Part shown: positions 44,995-58,024 of the stretch, in pieces | Layout: each line of letters begins with the position of its first letter | Position numbering within the stretch: position 1 is the stretch's first letter | Notes under the pieces: generated by a model | What the model was told of the DNA's origin: nothing | Seen by the model: the letters and a program-made list of their open reading frames with translations, nothing else | Database searches by the model: none | Position numbers and translations under genes: made by a program | NCBI GenBank assembly: GCA_017311185.1 | Contig: JAESUZ010005169.1 | Coordinates: 1,614,501 to 1,678,500 of the forward strand | DNA: 64,000 nucleotides | Direction of reading: 5' to 3' | Source of the DNA: Proteles cristata cristata | Lineage: Eukaryota > Chordata > Mammalia > Carnivora > Hyaenidae

Positions 44995-47530
44995 CCCACA
45001 AAACACAATTGTGGAATCACAAAGTTTGCTTCTAGGGCCTTCACACTGCTTTTTTTTTAAATTCAAATTTAAACATAAATTTTAAACATGTAAAATTTAA
45101 TGTCATTCATTTGTGATAAATAAATACCATAACACATTAAATGATCAATATTTTAAAGTGTATTGTCCTAAGACAGTAGGCATCACCAACAAAAGGAATG
45201 CTCTCCTGTATTCCATACCCCTGCTTCCTGCCCTCTTTCCTATCTCTTGTGAAATTCCTCCAGCCACTCTGTCCTCAGCATCCACCTGTTTTGGCAAGGC
45301 ATTCTTTAGGTACTTATCACCTGATCAGAGCTGGGGTGTGAACATTCCAAATGCATGAATATCTATCTACTAGTCAGAATTTCATAATGGATGACCATGA
45401 GGAAGACTCTGTGTGTGGGGGGGGAGTGGGGGGTCAGAACGCGGGAGGGAAAGAATAGATGGTATTCCTCATATTTATACTAATGAAGTTAGCACTTTTT
45501 TGGGGTCTATTTACTGGACTATCCTATTGTATTGCTTTGGCTCTTTCTGAACACCTTACAAGAAGACAGCTGAAGACGAATTTTCAGAAATAAGAGGAAA
45601 ACAACCTGAAAGGTTAACTGGTTAGAGGGAATGTTTGATCCAGGATGATTAAAAGAAATAAATCTTTGTAACTTGATGCAAGGACAATGAGTGACTAAGG
45701 CAGGGCACAGAGGGGTGCATGGTCCTTTCCCTTTTTCATGTATTCAGAATGACAAATTTGAGATGCAAAAGATTTATGAGGCTCAATGGTAGCTTGGGGA
45801 TAAAATTTAATCACTTGGTCAACATATCTCCATTGGATCCCTAGAGCAGACAAGCCCCGTGCTAGGCACCAAAGGAATACCACAAAGCTAAGGGACTGCA
45901 TGAAGCACTGGTTGAATTTTTTAAGTGATAATAATTCAAAGTCCTGAAAGAGACACTGAATGTACAGTACCAGAAATCTCAAATGAACTTTTCTCAAATT
46001 ACCTATCCTGTATTGCAAGAATCAGAACCCCTTGAGTCACAGATGACCACCATTATTTCATCATGCCCTTTTAGGTTCAGTAATATGAATTCATAGTTTT
46101 TTTCCTGTGTAGATATATTTCATCAAGCCAAGAAAATTGTCCCATCTGGTTGGATATATGTGGCAATCTTGTTTATTCAATAAACTAGGAAGGAAAATCA
46201 TTCTTACCAGATCATTCTCCTTTTTCTGAATTTCACAGAAAACAGCACAATTTCCTAGGTAGTGGACTGATTGCAGATCATCTTTGACCCACCTATTTCA
46301 ATAGCTGTATAGGCAAAAAAAACAAAAAACAAAAAAAGTATCTCTTAAACATCATGGCCCCTCCTGAGCCGGACCTCCCTGGGTATCAGTATAGATTTAT
46401 GATACTTAGTAGTCAATAATCCTGTTACTAAGAAATGAAGATTCTTCAAGGAAGCCCAATCAAGCAAACTGTTAGTAAGAGATTTTTTGTTGGTTTTTCC
46501 CACTCTCCTGGAATTCCTGTCCCCCCCTCCCTCTTCTCTTTTACTTTGTTACATTGTGCATTCTGCACATCTCGTTTAAAATATTTGCCAGCTAATATGA
46601 CTAAGCTAAGCCACAGATACATGAGTTATGGTGTTAATACCTCCCATTTATATGAATTTGCAAAGACAAAATCAAATCTTTTAAAATAGGATTCAAAATA
46701 GTCACTTGGGAAGAACGGAGTACAAGAGGTAGAAAAGCATTTTGAAAGATCATGTCACGACACAACTTATTAAGTGCACAGCCTTACTCATATGTGACTC
46801 AGTCGTGAAGTCCAGTCCAATTCCAAGTCAACTAAAGATGAGTTTATTTTCTAAAGGGGAACTATAAACACATTCTACTTGATTTGAAAGGAAATAATAC
46901 ACTTGGAATGATTTAAGTTCTTTGTGGAAGGCCAGGGATATACTGACCCTAATTGAAATAGAAGATAAAAGTCACACTTACAAAACAGGAAAGTTGGAAA
47001 GTGATTGCCTCCAGAAAGCAATATTCTGGTAAAATTAATTATTCCAAGATCACTACTTTTACATCCTTAATTTTTAGTAGTGATGATTCATCATCTCTCC
47101 TCACTCTTCTTGACCTTTTCTGCAGAATGAAAATACATTCTTGTTCTTCCCTTTGGTCTCTAGTACAGGGATCAGTAAGTTTTTTTTGAATGGCTCCAGC
47201 TAAGATTTCCCTTTTTTAATTTTTTAAATATTTTCCGAGTGTTGTAAATCAAACAAACCAAAGGAAAAAACCAAAATAATAGGTGAAGGATTGACAAAAT
47301 TGAAGGAAAAATATACGTAGCCCACAAACGCACAAAGCACAAAATATCTGACCTCTTTGAGAAGAAGTTTGTCAGCTATTGCTCTAATAGGTAACAGACT
47401 TGTACAATAAGTAGTACTAGGAGTAGAACTACTACTAGTGGCCAATCTAGTAGGACGGATTGTTAAGTATGAATAAGATCTCTGATCAAAACCAATGGCC
47501 AAAGTTAGGAGAATTGTGCTTTTAAAAACT
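44995..47530. other. unique sequence, no gene seen
   Basis: About 2.5 kb. G-runs ('tggggggggagtggggggtc') lie at 45417-45435 and an A-rich '(caaaaaa)' stretch at 46315-46339. The minus frame at 45695-46018 (107 codons) has no recognised domain. Confidence 0.45.
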
Positions 47531-47539
47531 CAGATATTT

Positions 47540-47769
47540 GGGGCGCCTGGGTGGCTTGGTCAGTTAAGCATCTGACTTCCACTCAGGTCATGATCTTACG
47601 GGTCGTGGGTTCAAGCCCCGTGTCTGGCTCTGTGCTGACTGCCAGCTCAGAGCCTGGAGCCTGTTTCAGAGTCTGTGTCTCCCTCTCTCTCTGACCCTCC
47701 CCTGCTCATGCTGTCTCTCTCTCTCTCTCTCTCTCTCTAGAAATAAATAAAAATATTTAAATAAAAAAA
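47540..47769 (+). repeat. CAN-SINE, well preserved, with 9-bp target duplication
   Basis: Head 'ggggcgcctgggtggcttgg', B-box 'gggttcaagcccc', 'gctgactgccagctcagagc', a long pure CT run (47713-47738) and tail 'ctagaaataaataaaaat'. Target duplication 'cagatattt' lies at 47531-47539 and 47770-47778. Same subgroup as the copy at 3139. Confidence 0.95.
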
Positions 47770-47778
47770 CAGATATTT

Positions 47779-50554
47779 AATCAAATACTGAATTTAGAAA
47801 AGAAAGCAGAAATGAATATAGAAGGACTCTGATTCTTAGAGAGTCATGCAACATGAAGACACTACAAAGCAAAGATTTCAGATGTGTCATTAATGGACTG
47901 TGTTTGTGGTCCTAAAACCAATGGGAAAATACCAGACGTTGTGAGATGATAGTGTTCAAAGGACATACTAACCCAAACATCTACTCTAAGCACAAGATGC
48001 TAGACTGAGAATCTGAGCCAAATTTACTGCCAAAATGGGTCAAAGACCAGGAAAGCCCATGAGCCAGGGCTCTCAAATAAGGAGAACAAAAGAATTGGAG
48101 ACTTTGAATATAAACCCAAAAGTTAAACATGGGCCTATCGATTAAATTTAAAAGGAACTCAAAAGAAAGGCCAAGTCTCCTAATACCATCTTTTTTTCTT
48201 ACCTTAAATAGCTTCACTCCCCATTGTATGCTTATTTGGAATGATTCCATTTATGTCTTGCCAACATCTAAAATGCGGCACTTCTAAGATTTAAATTATT
48301 ATCTTCTTCTAGACCTTCAGAGACAAAATTGCTTCTGTCCACTACCATCACCGCTTCCAGGTGTAAGTTGGTATGTGACCAACTCCCTTAAGAGTCATCT
48401 TGATCCTGCCCTGAGTCCAGTGCAACCCCACCATTCTGCTCAGCCCTGTCTCAAATCATTCTAGGTAAAAATGGCGTCTTTCTGTCTGCAACATTAGGAA
48501 AATGTAAAGAAAGTAAAGAAAGGTGACCTAGTCCGATATACAGCAAGTCCCCCTCCACCCATAAGCCCATATGGAATCAAAAAAATCAAGGCATATCAGA
48601 AAGAGAGAAGGGAAAATATATAAATTAAAATCTGCATTAGTTGACTTTGACAGCTATAATATTACAGACTGAATTAATGTTCCATAAGTACATGCCAGGC
48701 TTCTCCATTACAATGTTGTCAGCTCTCATTCTCAGGTGCACAATTGCCTAGATAGTAAACTGCATGTGACTCTGAGGTAGAGCTTTGAAAGGGATGTTTG
48801 GATAGGCTGACATGGACTATAGGGACGCCGTGAGAATCCAGGTCCCCAAATGAAAGGGAGACATATGAAAGAAACGAGAGCATACCATGTATGTTCATTA
48901 AAGAACCAAGGCGAAACACCACTGAAGTGGACCTTACACACTTGAGGAAACATTTCCCTTTAAAACTTAACCCTTCATGTAATTATGATGCATGGATTGA
49001 CACCCCGCCATGGCAACCCTTCTAATTCTACCAGTCAGGATCGCGATTTAGTCTTGTTATTTCATGGATCTGAAAGTCATAACCTTTTTTATACTCAGAT
49101 ATTATTACTCAGCTTAGTCAGTCATTCACCTTCCTCACTTAACTTTAGGTGACTTTACTTTTAAAAAAGAAAGATTAATTCTGGAACCTCTTATATTAAA
49201 AAAAATTAAAAACATTCCTCTTGACCCTGTCACACCTTATGTGCAAAGAGCCTTGTATGCTAATGTAACCTATTAGAGAAAATAAAATGTAGACTCTAGT
49301 ATTTCTTTTTACCTTAAGAAAGAGGTAAATGGTACAGTTCTTATGTTTAGGCACAGGAGGGAATTTAAGGTACATGTGCTGTACTCACCACTTGAAAATA
49401 CCTTTTTTTCTCATAGGATATGGGCTCTAAAATTCTGCCCTTGGAAATCTGTCCCTCTATGTTATGTTTTATCCCTTCCATTAGCTATCTTTTTTAAGGT
49501 CCAAATGTCTCCAGACATGTTCATAAGCACAATATGTATACTTTCATAAGAATGATTTTACTAGGTCACTTCCTCTCATTATTGAAAAAAATCATGATAT
49601 CGATAGAACACTGCTTATTCGAAGTGAGAGATAAAGTGAGAGATGGGAGCAGGGTAAGACAGGACATGGATTTTGAAGGGATGAGGAACTCTAAAAACAG
49701 ACTTCAGTGATAGCACAAATTTAGGAGTGTTCATTCTGAACTCTCCAATTTTGGTTGCTCTTCCCTCACCTCCTGGAGATTAAGACTCCAGGCTGATTTT
49801 CTTTCCTGTTTAAAATAGAGTTCAGCAAACACCACACATGTGTGAAGTATGAAAGGAGAAGAATGCTACAAGCTCTCAAAGGGGTGGTGGAAATTATAGG
49901 TAGCGAAAATGTAATTATCCAACTTGGAGTTTTTCCAGGCCAGATCCACCTGATCAGAGACATTAGAGCAAATGCATTACACTTTTAAAAAGTCTCCTGC
50001 CGAGCTCACTGAATGAGAGTAATATCATATTGCCTATGGTTCTGGTAAATAAAAAGCATCATTAACAATAATACAATGTGAAGAGCCTGCTGAAATGATA
50101 TACTGCATTTAGCCATGATGGTGCATCAAAATCATGAGCCTGGCTTCGGAAATGGGTGGACCCACTGAGGGGCAAACAGTGATGATTAAAAAATGCAGTC
50201 AGAGCAAGAGCAAATTCTTTCCAGCTTCTTCTTACAGAAACTTTGCTCTTGAAAAGCAATCATACTCGGAAACTTATTCCACTTCAAAATAGGAGAGCCT
50301 AGTGTACTGAACATGTGAATAAAAAAGTTCTTTCTATTCTGGCACAGTGGCACAATCACCAGACCAATGGCAAATGTATTTGCAGTGATGGGTCACTGGC
50401 TGGGTGCAGACCTCGCATACCTGGGAATGAAAAGAGGGCTCAATTATGATTACAGAGCAATGTATTTGTCATTCCCCATTCCTAACAGAGTCATTGTAAT
50501 AAAACTCAACTAATATGTTGAAGCATCTGTAATATATGGGTATTGCCCATGAGA
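47779..50554. other. SINE-free unique sequence
   Basis: No gene or young repeat. Minus frames at 48719-48953 overlap in two phases and look like chance. The part at 49920-50545 is free of visible repeats and may be conserved non-coding DNA. Confidence 0.4.
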
Positions 50555-50810
50555 TTACCAGTTATGAAAGAAATGTGACATAGTCCCTGTTCTCAAAATG
50601 ATTGCAATCTACTTGGAGGATGGTGTATGGGTATTGTAATATGGGGAATAGGTTAATTAAAAAATGTTCAATTATCAAAATAAAATAGACATATAAAAAG
50701 GTGTTGTGAGAATCCAGGGTGGGAAACTTGGTGAACAGTGGAAGGTATCAATAAAGACATCAAAGAGGAAGTGTCATTTAATATAGACATTGAACTTAAA
50801 TAAATACTGG
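50555..50810 (-). mobile_element. probable LINE-2 or MIR relic, reverse orientation
   Basis: 'catagtccctgttctcaaaa', 'gattgcaatctacttggagg' and 'gaggaagtgtcatttaatat' match the antisense pattern of ancient mammalian repeats ('gtccctgccctcaaggagct', 'gaggtgacatttgagc'). Confidence 0.45.
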
Positions 50811-51059
50811 GCTAATAACAGCTGGGAGGCACAAACATGGCCTCCCCAGTTGTTTATAGCCACTTTCCTTCTGCTTGGATAGTGTTGCAACTGGGTGGAC
50901 AGCTTAGATTTGCACACTTGAAAAGAAAGCAGGAACAACATGTGTACTATGTATAATGTATCTAATATTTTATACGCAGAGGAAGAATCAGATACTATGT
51001 ATAAAGATCTATATTTATCAGTCATAGTCATGTAACTATGCTATTATACACTATAATAT

Positions 51060-51285
51060 GTACCAAACTCGGTCATGTATTGTGTGCCCTTTATGCATAC
51101 TTATGTTATCTTTGATTTTCAGACCAGTGCTTATAATTCTCATTCCCAGACGAGGAAACAGTGTCAGTGAGTGTGATTGCTCAGGAACCTTCAGGTAGGA
51201 AGGGACTGTGGCAGGATTCTTTCTCCTGCTGGGCTCAAAAACTTTGACTTTCTCCTACCACTGTGTTACCCAGAAAGGCCCACCA
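51060..51285 (+). mobile_element. MIR element
   Basis: 'tgtgtgccctttatgcatac' is followed by 'tataattctcattcccagac', 'gaggaaacagtgtcagtgag' and 'ggactgtggcaggattcttt'. These follow the order of a nearly full MIR, including its CORE-like 'gaggaaac' motif. The ends are soft. Confidence 0.68.
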
Positions 51286-52119
51286 CATAGAGAGAGCAGT
51301 TTTGAGAAAACCATTGAAACAGAGGTATGAATCATATTCTGTTCACAAGTAGTGTGTTTGCATGAGAATTGGCTAGAGTTTTGGATCATAGAAAGCAAAA
51401 GGTGAAAAATACTAAGTACCAACCATAGTGTCTTAAGGGAGCAGCACAGGCCACTTGCCTATAGGTATCTTTCTTTCTTTATCACTGCAGGTTAATAGTC
51501 ATCAATATCTATCATCAAATCCATATCTTAAACTTTTCTTTAGGAAAATCCAATACCAAAAGTAAATATACCTTAATGGGAATGTGGGTGTAAAATCCCT
51601 TTTCTCCATGACCAGCATGACTTCAAGTAGCATGAACGACTGGTTCCTAGATGTATATACCTTATCTTCTTCAGAGTGGGTCTGTGTGTGACCCATTCTG
51701 GTGACAGTTATCTACTTTTTCTGATTGCCCAATGTTGCTTTGAAGTATAAAAATCTAATCAGTTTTGAGCACTCTGAGTAATTCAGCAATCTACAAACAA
51801 GTTAGGGACCCTTCTCCATCTTTAATCATGTCCTTAAACAATTTTCCTTGAGTGGATTTCCTCTCACTCTTCAGTTTTCTAAGCGAACTCTTCTTTTGAA
51901 GTTCCATTTAAACTTTCCACCATCCCAGGAATCTACAAGATTCAGCAAGAATGAATCTGAGAATTATCACATCTGGTAATTCTTTCTTTACCATAACATC
52001 CCAGGCTCTGCCTCTACCACATTTTCAGTGGGTTCAGTTATCAATCGGCAGAGTGATGAAGATGATAAAGGGAGGGCTAAAAAGAGTTCAGGCAATAACA
52101 AGATTTGGGTTTATATATT

Positions 52120-52121
<2 letters not shown>
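51286..52121. other. unique sequence, no gene seen
   Basis: No recognised repeat before the (TG)n tract. Confidence 0.45.

Positions 52122-52168
<47 letters not shown>
52122..52168. repeat. (TG)23 microsatellite
   Basis: Pure TG run of 47 bp. The plus frame at 51951-52190 ends in its C/V translation and is not a gene. Confidence 0.97.
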
Positions 52169-52170
<2 letters not shown>

Positions 52171-52619
52171 CATCACAAATCATCATTTAATATATTTGGT
52201 CAGATAACTTGGTGTATTTGTGGGCTAGGTATAATGTGAGTGCACTCGCATATGCACAAGAGACTGTATGATGTATAATCTCTTTTTTTTCCTACCTGTC
52301 TTTAGATGCTTACAACCTAGTATAAAAATATTTAAATATACTTGGGAAGATTGTACAGAGGGTATTAACTCTGGCAGAATCTTATAACTCTCCAATTAAA
52401 GATAACTAATATTATAGAAAATGTAGTTAAAATGTGAAATTTTGAATCCATCCCAGAACTGACAAGAAAATGAGTATTCCTTGGTGTTTGGGAAGACAAT
52501 GGGAAATGAGAGAGATGAGTGAACAGTGTAGCAGATTATCTCTTGGTGAGCATTAGCTATGCTCAAGAACTTACTTGGTCCAAGTTCTTTTGCTCTTTGG
52601 TGTGTTTATTAAATTCACA

Positions 52620-53010
52620 AGGTCAATATAGAAAAGGACAAACTGCTCAAAAAGACAATGAGAGAGTGATTACATTTTTGGATGAGCAGTCATCTGGGAA
52701 AGGTATCTCTAAGGAAGTTACTGTAAAGGAGACCTGAGAGATAAGATAAGGCATTCATGTCAGAGGGAGGGACAGAGTTCCTGACAAAGGAACATCTGTG
52801 AAGTCCATCTGGTTGGAAGGAAATTGACTCCTTGGAGGATCTGAAAGAAAACCAGTGTGAATAACACCTCCAGAGTGAAAGAAAGTGGATTGTGTAGAGG
52901 CTTGTCATGCAGGCTTGAGTCAGTCCATGCAACATTGAGTTGTAACAATCATTAGGAGTTTATGTGTGCAGTGTAGTCATTGATGGCTTTTTAGCATAAC
53001 TGGTTCTTTT
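52620..53010 (-). mobile_element. probable LINE-2 or MIR relic, reverse orientation
   Basis: 'atctctaaggaagttactgt' followed by 'gagacctgagagataagat' and 'ggagggacagagttcctgac' matches the antisense LINE-2 pattern ('gaggtgacatttgagctgag', 'agcattccaggcagagg'), at high divergence. Overlapping minus frames at 52690-52948 are not genes. Confidence 0.45.
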
Positions 53011-54936
53011 TTAAATTATTTTAAAACATGGCAGTGCTGATTTTGTTAATGTGGCTTTTATATCTATAAAATTATACTCAAAAAATTAATTTATTTAAAC
53101 ATAAAAAATAAAACATCAAGTGCATCCTAATGTTAATAGCATATTTTAATGAAAAATTACTACATTAATCTACTAAGAAGTATATCATTGTCTTACATTT
53201 TTGCAAAATATTTAGTGGCTGATTGAAATAGAAGATGGCTGTATTCTCATGTTTCTCCCTTCAGTCTATCACAATATCAGAAATCATGTAGCCTCTGGAA
53301 AATTTCACCATACACTTTAAGACAATGAGAGTGAAAAAGAAAAAGAAAGATAGTTTTAATATGAAAATAGCTTGTTCTCGATGGTCACCTGAAAGGGTAT
53401 TTGGGGTTCCCAGGGCCACACAATCCAACCATTAATCTCGATGAAACACTCACAGGTCTAGCTGAATGCAAAGGGCTCCATAATCTGTATTCTTCCAAAT
53501 GTATCTTCTACGTGTCAAAATTTCCCTCCAACACAAGCAGAACCCAAGGCTATTGCACTTGGAGGGATTACGGGGCTTAAAACAAGACTTATCCTCAGGC
53601 TATGGAACATAGAGTTGGAACTAATTTGAGTCACAGGGTCCAGGGGGTAAAACAGAAATCGGCAGCCAGGTGATGGTCCTGCAGATGCATCAGTCTGCAC
53701 AAGACATCAGGTGGCAAACAATGAATAGGATGCCAGGGGCCTGGGTATCAGACAGGTGAGCTGGAGACTGGCCATCCTCCTGATAATTTTGGAAAAGAGG
53801 GTTAGAGGAATTTCTTGAACTGGTAAAGCTGAGCTACAGGTACTCTTGTAAACATTGGCAGCACAGATATGATTGGCAGAAAAGATATTTTAAGGACAAT
53901 TGTATATCAAATATGTATCCTTTAAAAAATCAGTAAGGAAAATATCAACAGTCCAAAAGAAAAACAAAAGACACAGCATAGCAATTTAAATATGAAAGAA
54001 ACTTGCAAGATCATCAGTAAACACACATTGTGAAATAAAATGCCAGTTTCCATGTTTCACTCTTCACAATGATGAATGCCTAAATACCTGAACAACTAGT
54101 GGTGAGGTAAGCATTTTAATATACTAGACAAAGGAGTTCCAAACCTCGCTTTTCTGGAAAGCAACTGGTCTGAATTTCATTCACTTACTTCAAGAATCTC
54201 TGCTTGTAAGAAGGTTACCCTAAGAAGCCCTAAAGTACATTGTCAAAAATGTATTTCTATGAAGTAAAAATCTGTGATTCCTTACTAATGAGGTATACAT
54301 AAATAGTTGTATAAATAAGTAAATACAGTGAAAGGAAAACTTCCTTGCAGGAGAATGCCTACTAATCAATGTAGAAGGGACAGTGGAGGTAGAAAATCAC
54401 TGTTTTGTAATTATTCTAGATTCAGATGAGAATTATCAAGAAATGCAAACATTTCATGAACAACAGGGTATTTAGATAGACTCAAAGTATCTCCTTACAA
54501 AAGAATTAAAAACAGTAACTTTAAAGTACAATAAACAAGTTAGGCAAGCTTTAGCAAATGATCAAAGTTAATACCACTAAATATGAAACAAACCAACATT
54601 CTGGAGCCATGAACTGAGAAAACAGCATTTCTTGGCTAGAAATGAATAACCTGAACCTAATGATAAGGAAATGCAAGTGAAGGACAGACTACAATCTAGC
54701 CTGTTTGTATTTTTCAGACTATTTCATGAAAGACTGAAAAGATTTGTAAAGCTTTCAGATTAAAAACTGTGTGAACCATATCATGGTTGCTAAATTCAAG
54801 GCCTACTATGAATTGGATCCAAAAAATAAAGTTAGTGTATTACTGGGACCATTCATGAAATTTGAAAATGGACTATAAATTAGATGATATTCTTTTATCA
54901 ATATTAAAATTCCTGAATCTATTACCTCCACTACAG
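53011..54936. other. unique AT-rich sequence, no gene seen
   Basis: About 1.9 kb. A possible LINE-1 scrap around 53930-54060 is too weak to call. The minus frame at 53515-53700 has no domain. Confidence 0.45.
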
Positions 54937-55670
54937 TTATTTCCTTGTTTGTAGAAAGCATACTTTAAAGAATTTAGGATTCAATGGCATAATGTTTGCA
55001 ACTTTCTTTGAAATGTGTAGAAGAAATAAATATATGTACATAAAGAGAGTGTTAAAGTAAATGTGGCAAAATAAAAAAAATACTGAATTTGAATAAACAC
55101 TCTTATACTTTTGGTACTGTTCTGGAAACTGTTCTTGAAATATATCTGTGCATTTGAAAATATCTAAGCAAGTTTGAAAAAAAGTCACATGCAGATTTTC
55201 ACTGACACCTTTTTTAATATGTACATGAAAAGGCATAAAAGTGCCTCCAAGTACTACTTTATCTGGATTCCATGGGTTTTGATATATGGCATTTCTATTC
55301 TGTCTATATAATTGAAATTTCCATTTTGATTTTGTCCTACTGAGAAGAATGTTAATTACTTTCCACAGGTGTGAAGTTTTTGTGGTTGTTAATGTAGATG
55401 TTAGTTTTCTTTCCTTTCCTAGCAGCCTCCTTCTGTTCCTCTGTTTCTTCCTCATCCTCATGTTTTCTCTTCTTTTTTTCTTTACTGTTTTTATGTTGAT
55501 TTCTAATTTACTGCATATTGATCAGTTGATGAGGTCTGTAGAATGTCAATTAGAATTTATTGAGACTTTTATGGTCACCTAGGATGTAATCAATGTATGC
55601 AAATGTTCCATGTGTATTTGAAGTATTTTTAAGGAGTGTGTATATTGAGACTGAATATACAAAGAAACAA
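54937..55670 (-). pseudogene. LINE-1 ORF2 fragment (source of the longest open frame)
   Basis: The minus frame at 54937-55461 (174 codons) includes 'NAIYQNPWNPDKVVLGG'. This aligns with the familiar LINE-1 ORF2 stretch between the endonuclease and reverse-transcriptase domains ('TTYQNLWDTAKAVLRG'-like). The DNA agrees: 'tggattccatgggttttgat' and 'ttccacaggtgtgaag' at 55265-55375, and 'ttgagacttttatggtcacc' and 'gcaaatgttccatgtg' at 55560-55615, are antisense ORF2 landmarks in order. A T/C-rich stretch (55390-55495) interrupts it. The N-terminal 50 and C-terminal 90 residues are not recognisable. Non-functional. Confidence 0.7.
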
Positions 55671-57215
55671 TGGCCAGATCAGATATAAATATAAAATTCT
55701 GATCTAACATCTACAGCTATCTATTCAGGTAACCAACTCCTTAACTACAGTAACTCACCAGGAAGCCGGCCATTAGTCAGAATTGAGAAAAGTCAAACTG
55801 CTATCAATTCAAACAATGATTTCTAAAGCACTTGGCCCAAAATGTCAGTCAAGACTTGATTAATAATTGATAGCTTTTCTAATTTTCTTCTCTATTTCCA
55901 ACTTAGGACCAACCAGGGAAAGCCAATAGATATACTCCTAACTAATCACATAAGATGCCCCTCTTCTAGTTAGTTCATCTATAGCTTTTTCATGTCAACT
56001 GCTTCCAGTCATGTCTTACTTTACCTCTGTCTTTTTGTTCCCTCACACTAATGCTTTTCCACTTCTCAGCTTGCCTTTGACTCTGCCAAAACACAAATGA
56101 TGGTGGCTGATTCCTTTGCTATCACAAGTTTTGAAAGAATAACTTTTGTTACTTACTTGGTTAGTCTTTGTTTATTTTACAATATCTTATTTCAGGTCTT
56201 TATCTCTCTGTGCCTTTCCTTGGTTCTGTCCCTGTGTCTGTCTCTTCTCTGTCTTTCTCTATGTGTATACATATATAAAAAAAAAGAAGCATATAAATAT
56301 ATATATATACCAGAAATAGGAAAAGCTCTGAAAACTAACTAGAAATTACCTTTTGTAAGAGTTATTTACATTTATAAAGAAAATCTCCATTTGTAAGGCT
56401 GTCTTCATCTTTGTAACAGGAAAAAGAGGGTGCCTAAATTTCTAGAAATTTTTCAATGGAGATGACAGTGACTTAAATCTTCATAACAACCATACCCTTG
56501 TTTACTGTTTTGTCTAATAACCTCCCATAATTGATTTATCCAACCCCCAGTATCTTCTTTGGTCTTCAGTTGAAGATGATATTTAAGGTAATGTCTTGGA
56601 CCAGTTCAGGGAATTACTCAGGTTTCCTGGGTATCCATGTATGTAGCAGATAAACATGTTATGAAAACTCTGTTTTGTTTTCTCCTGTTAATCTTTTTTT
56701 TTAAATGGTTGTGCAGGGGGATCTCAGTCAAGAATCAAGAAGAGTAGAGGGGAAACTATTTTTCCTCCCCTACAATATATATAGTTATACACACACAAAC
56801 CCACACATACACTGTTAACCAGAAACATCCCAAATGCTCAGAAATAGGAAGATAGTTTAAAAATGAAATAAGAACCACTTTTATAATAAATAATTAGGTG
56901 CTTACATTAAAAATTTACCTGGTCAAGCATAAGATAATCAGAATGTTCTTTCCCAATATAATGGAAAGCAGTTTTCTAAAAATAAAAATAAAAATAAAGC
57001 AGTATATATATTTTTAAAAAACAAGATACAAAAGTACATAGATTATAAGCCCAAGTTTATAAAGCAACAGCAATAAGAAGTCATTTACTTGTGAAAATAA
57101 AAGCCAATAAGATTATAGTAATATAGTAACACCAGATTTTTGAAAGTATTAATATTGTAGGTAATGTTTATTTTCATAGACTCAAATGTAACACAACTAT
57201 AAATTTGTATTATTA
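55671..57215. other. AT-rich sequence; possible LTR and LINE-1 relics
   Basis: A block around 55730-56180 (for example 'gaagccggccattagtcag' and 'cctttgactctgccaaaaca') may be an old ERV LTR. 56815-57090 ('ccagaaacatcccaaatgct', 'ggaagatagtttaaaaatg') may be an old LINE-1 3' region on the plus strand. Both are too weak to assign firmly. A (TA)n-rich patch lies at about 56265-56312. Confidence 0.35.
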
Positions 57216-57359
57216 ATAACAGTAAGGGGCACATGGGTGGCTCAGTTAGGTAAGTGTCCAACACTTGATTTTGGCTCAGATCATGATCCCACAGTCATGG
57301 GGTCAAGCCCCATATTAGGTCAAGCATCTCTCTACCCCTCTTGGCCCCTACCCTACTTG

Positions 57360-57960
57360 TGTAAGGACACAAGTCTAAACCAGACTGACTCCATAATAGG
57401 CTTTAAGTTTCCCCTCTAAACTAGAAAGCCTAAGTTTCAGTTTCCCTGAAACTATCCGGCAGCTACACACTGCCCAAGGCTGAAGAAACTGCCCACCACA
57501 TCACTCCACCACACTACCTTGGCAACGCCCAATCAAGAAAGGCCAGCAACTATAGATAAAACTGTTACCTAATGTTAAAGTTAACCCATTAGGCGCTGAA
57601 CAAGACGCTAGGCTCGCTCTGTAATTGGTTGAATTTAAAAGTACTCTAAATGTTGTAATTGGGTCTCGTCAAAAGTAACAAATACTCTAGACAATGTGTA
57701 TGGTTGAACCCTCTGTCAATGATATTGTATATTATGATTGGATCACTGTTTCCATGCCACAACCTCTGTAACTCCCCCGTCACAAACCCCATAAAAACCC
57801 TGCTCTGCCTTTCTTCCGGGCTCTCAGCACAGATCCACTGCGTTGGTGAGGTCTGGGATCCTGAGCTAGAGCCGGTAACAAAGCCTTTTGCCTTTGCATG
57901 CATGACTCGGTCTCCCCGGTGGTCTCTGGTCGTTGAGGATACTGCGATCTGGGTACAACA
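57360..57960 (+). mobile_element. solo LTR of a class I ERV, nested inside a SINE
   Basis: The 601-bp block starts 'tgtaaggacacaagt' and ends 'gatctgggtacaaca' (TG...CA). The 4-bp target 'cttg' is repeated exactly at 57356-57359 and 57961-57964. Inside, a TATA-like 'cataaaaacc' lies at 57790. The region 57601-57674 aligns without gaps to 25520-25593 of the other LTR, with about 18 differences in 74 positions. The U5-like 'ggtctctggt' near the end is also shared. It is the same LTR family, but clearly a different subgroup or age. No internal retroviral sequence is present. The overlapping frames at 57646-58064 are by-products. Confidence 0.88.
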
Positions 57961-57987
57961 CTTGCACTTGTGTTTTCTCTCTCTTGC

Positions 57988-57988
<1 letters not shown>

Positions 57989-58024
<36 letters not shown>

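Noticed and set aside
55730..56180. Possible ERV LTR
   Set aside because: Some LTR-like wording, but no TG...CA ends with duplication and no clear TATA/AATAAA order.
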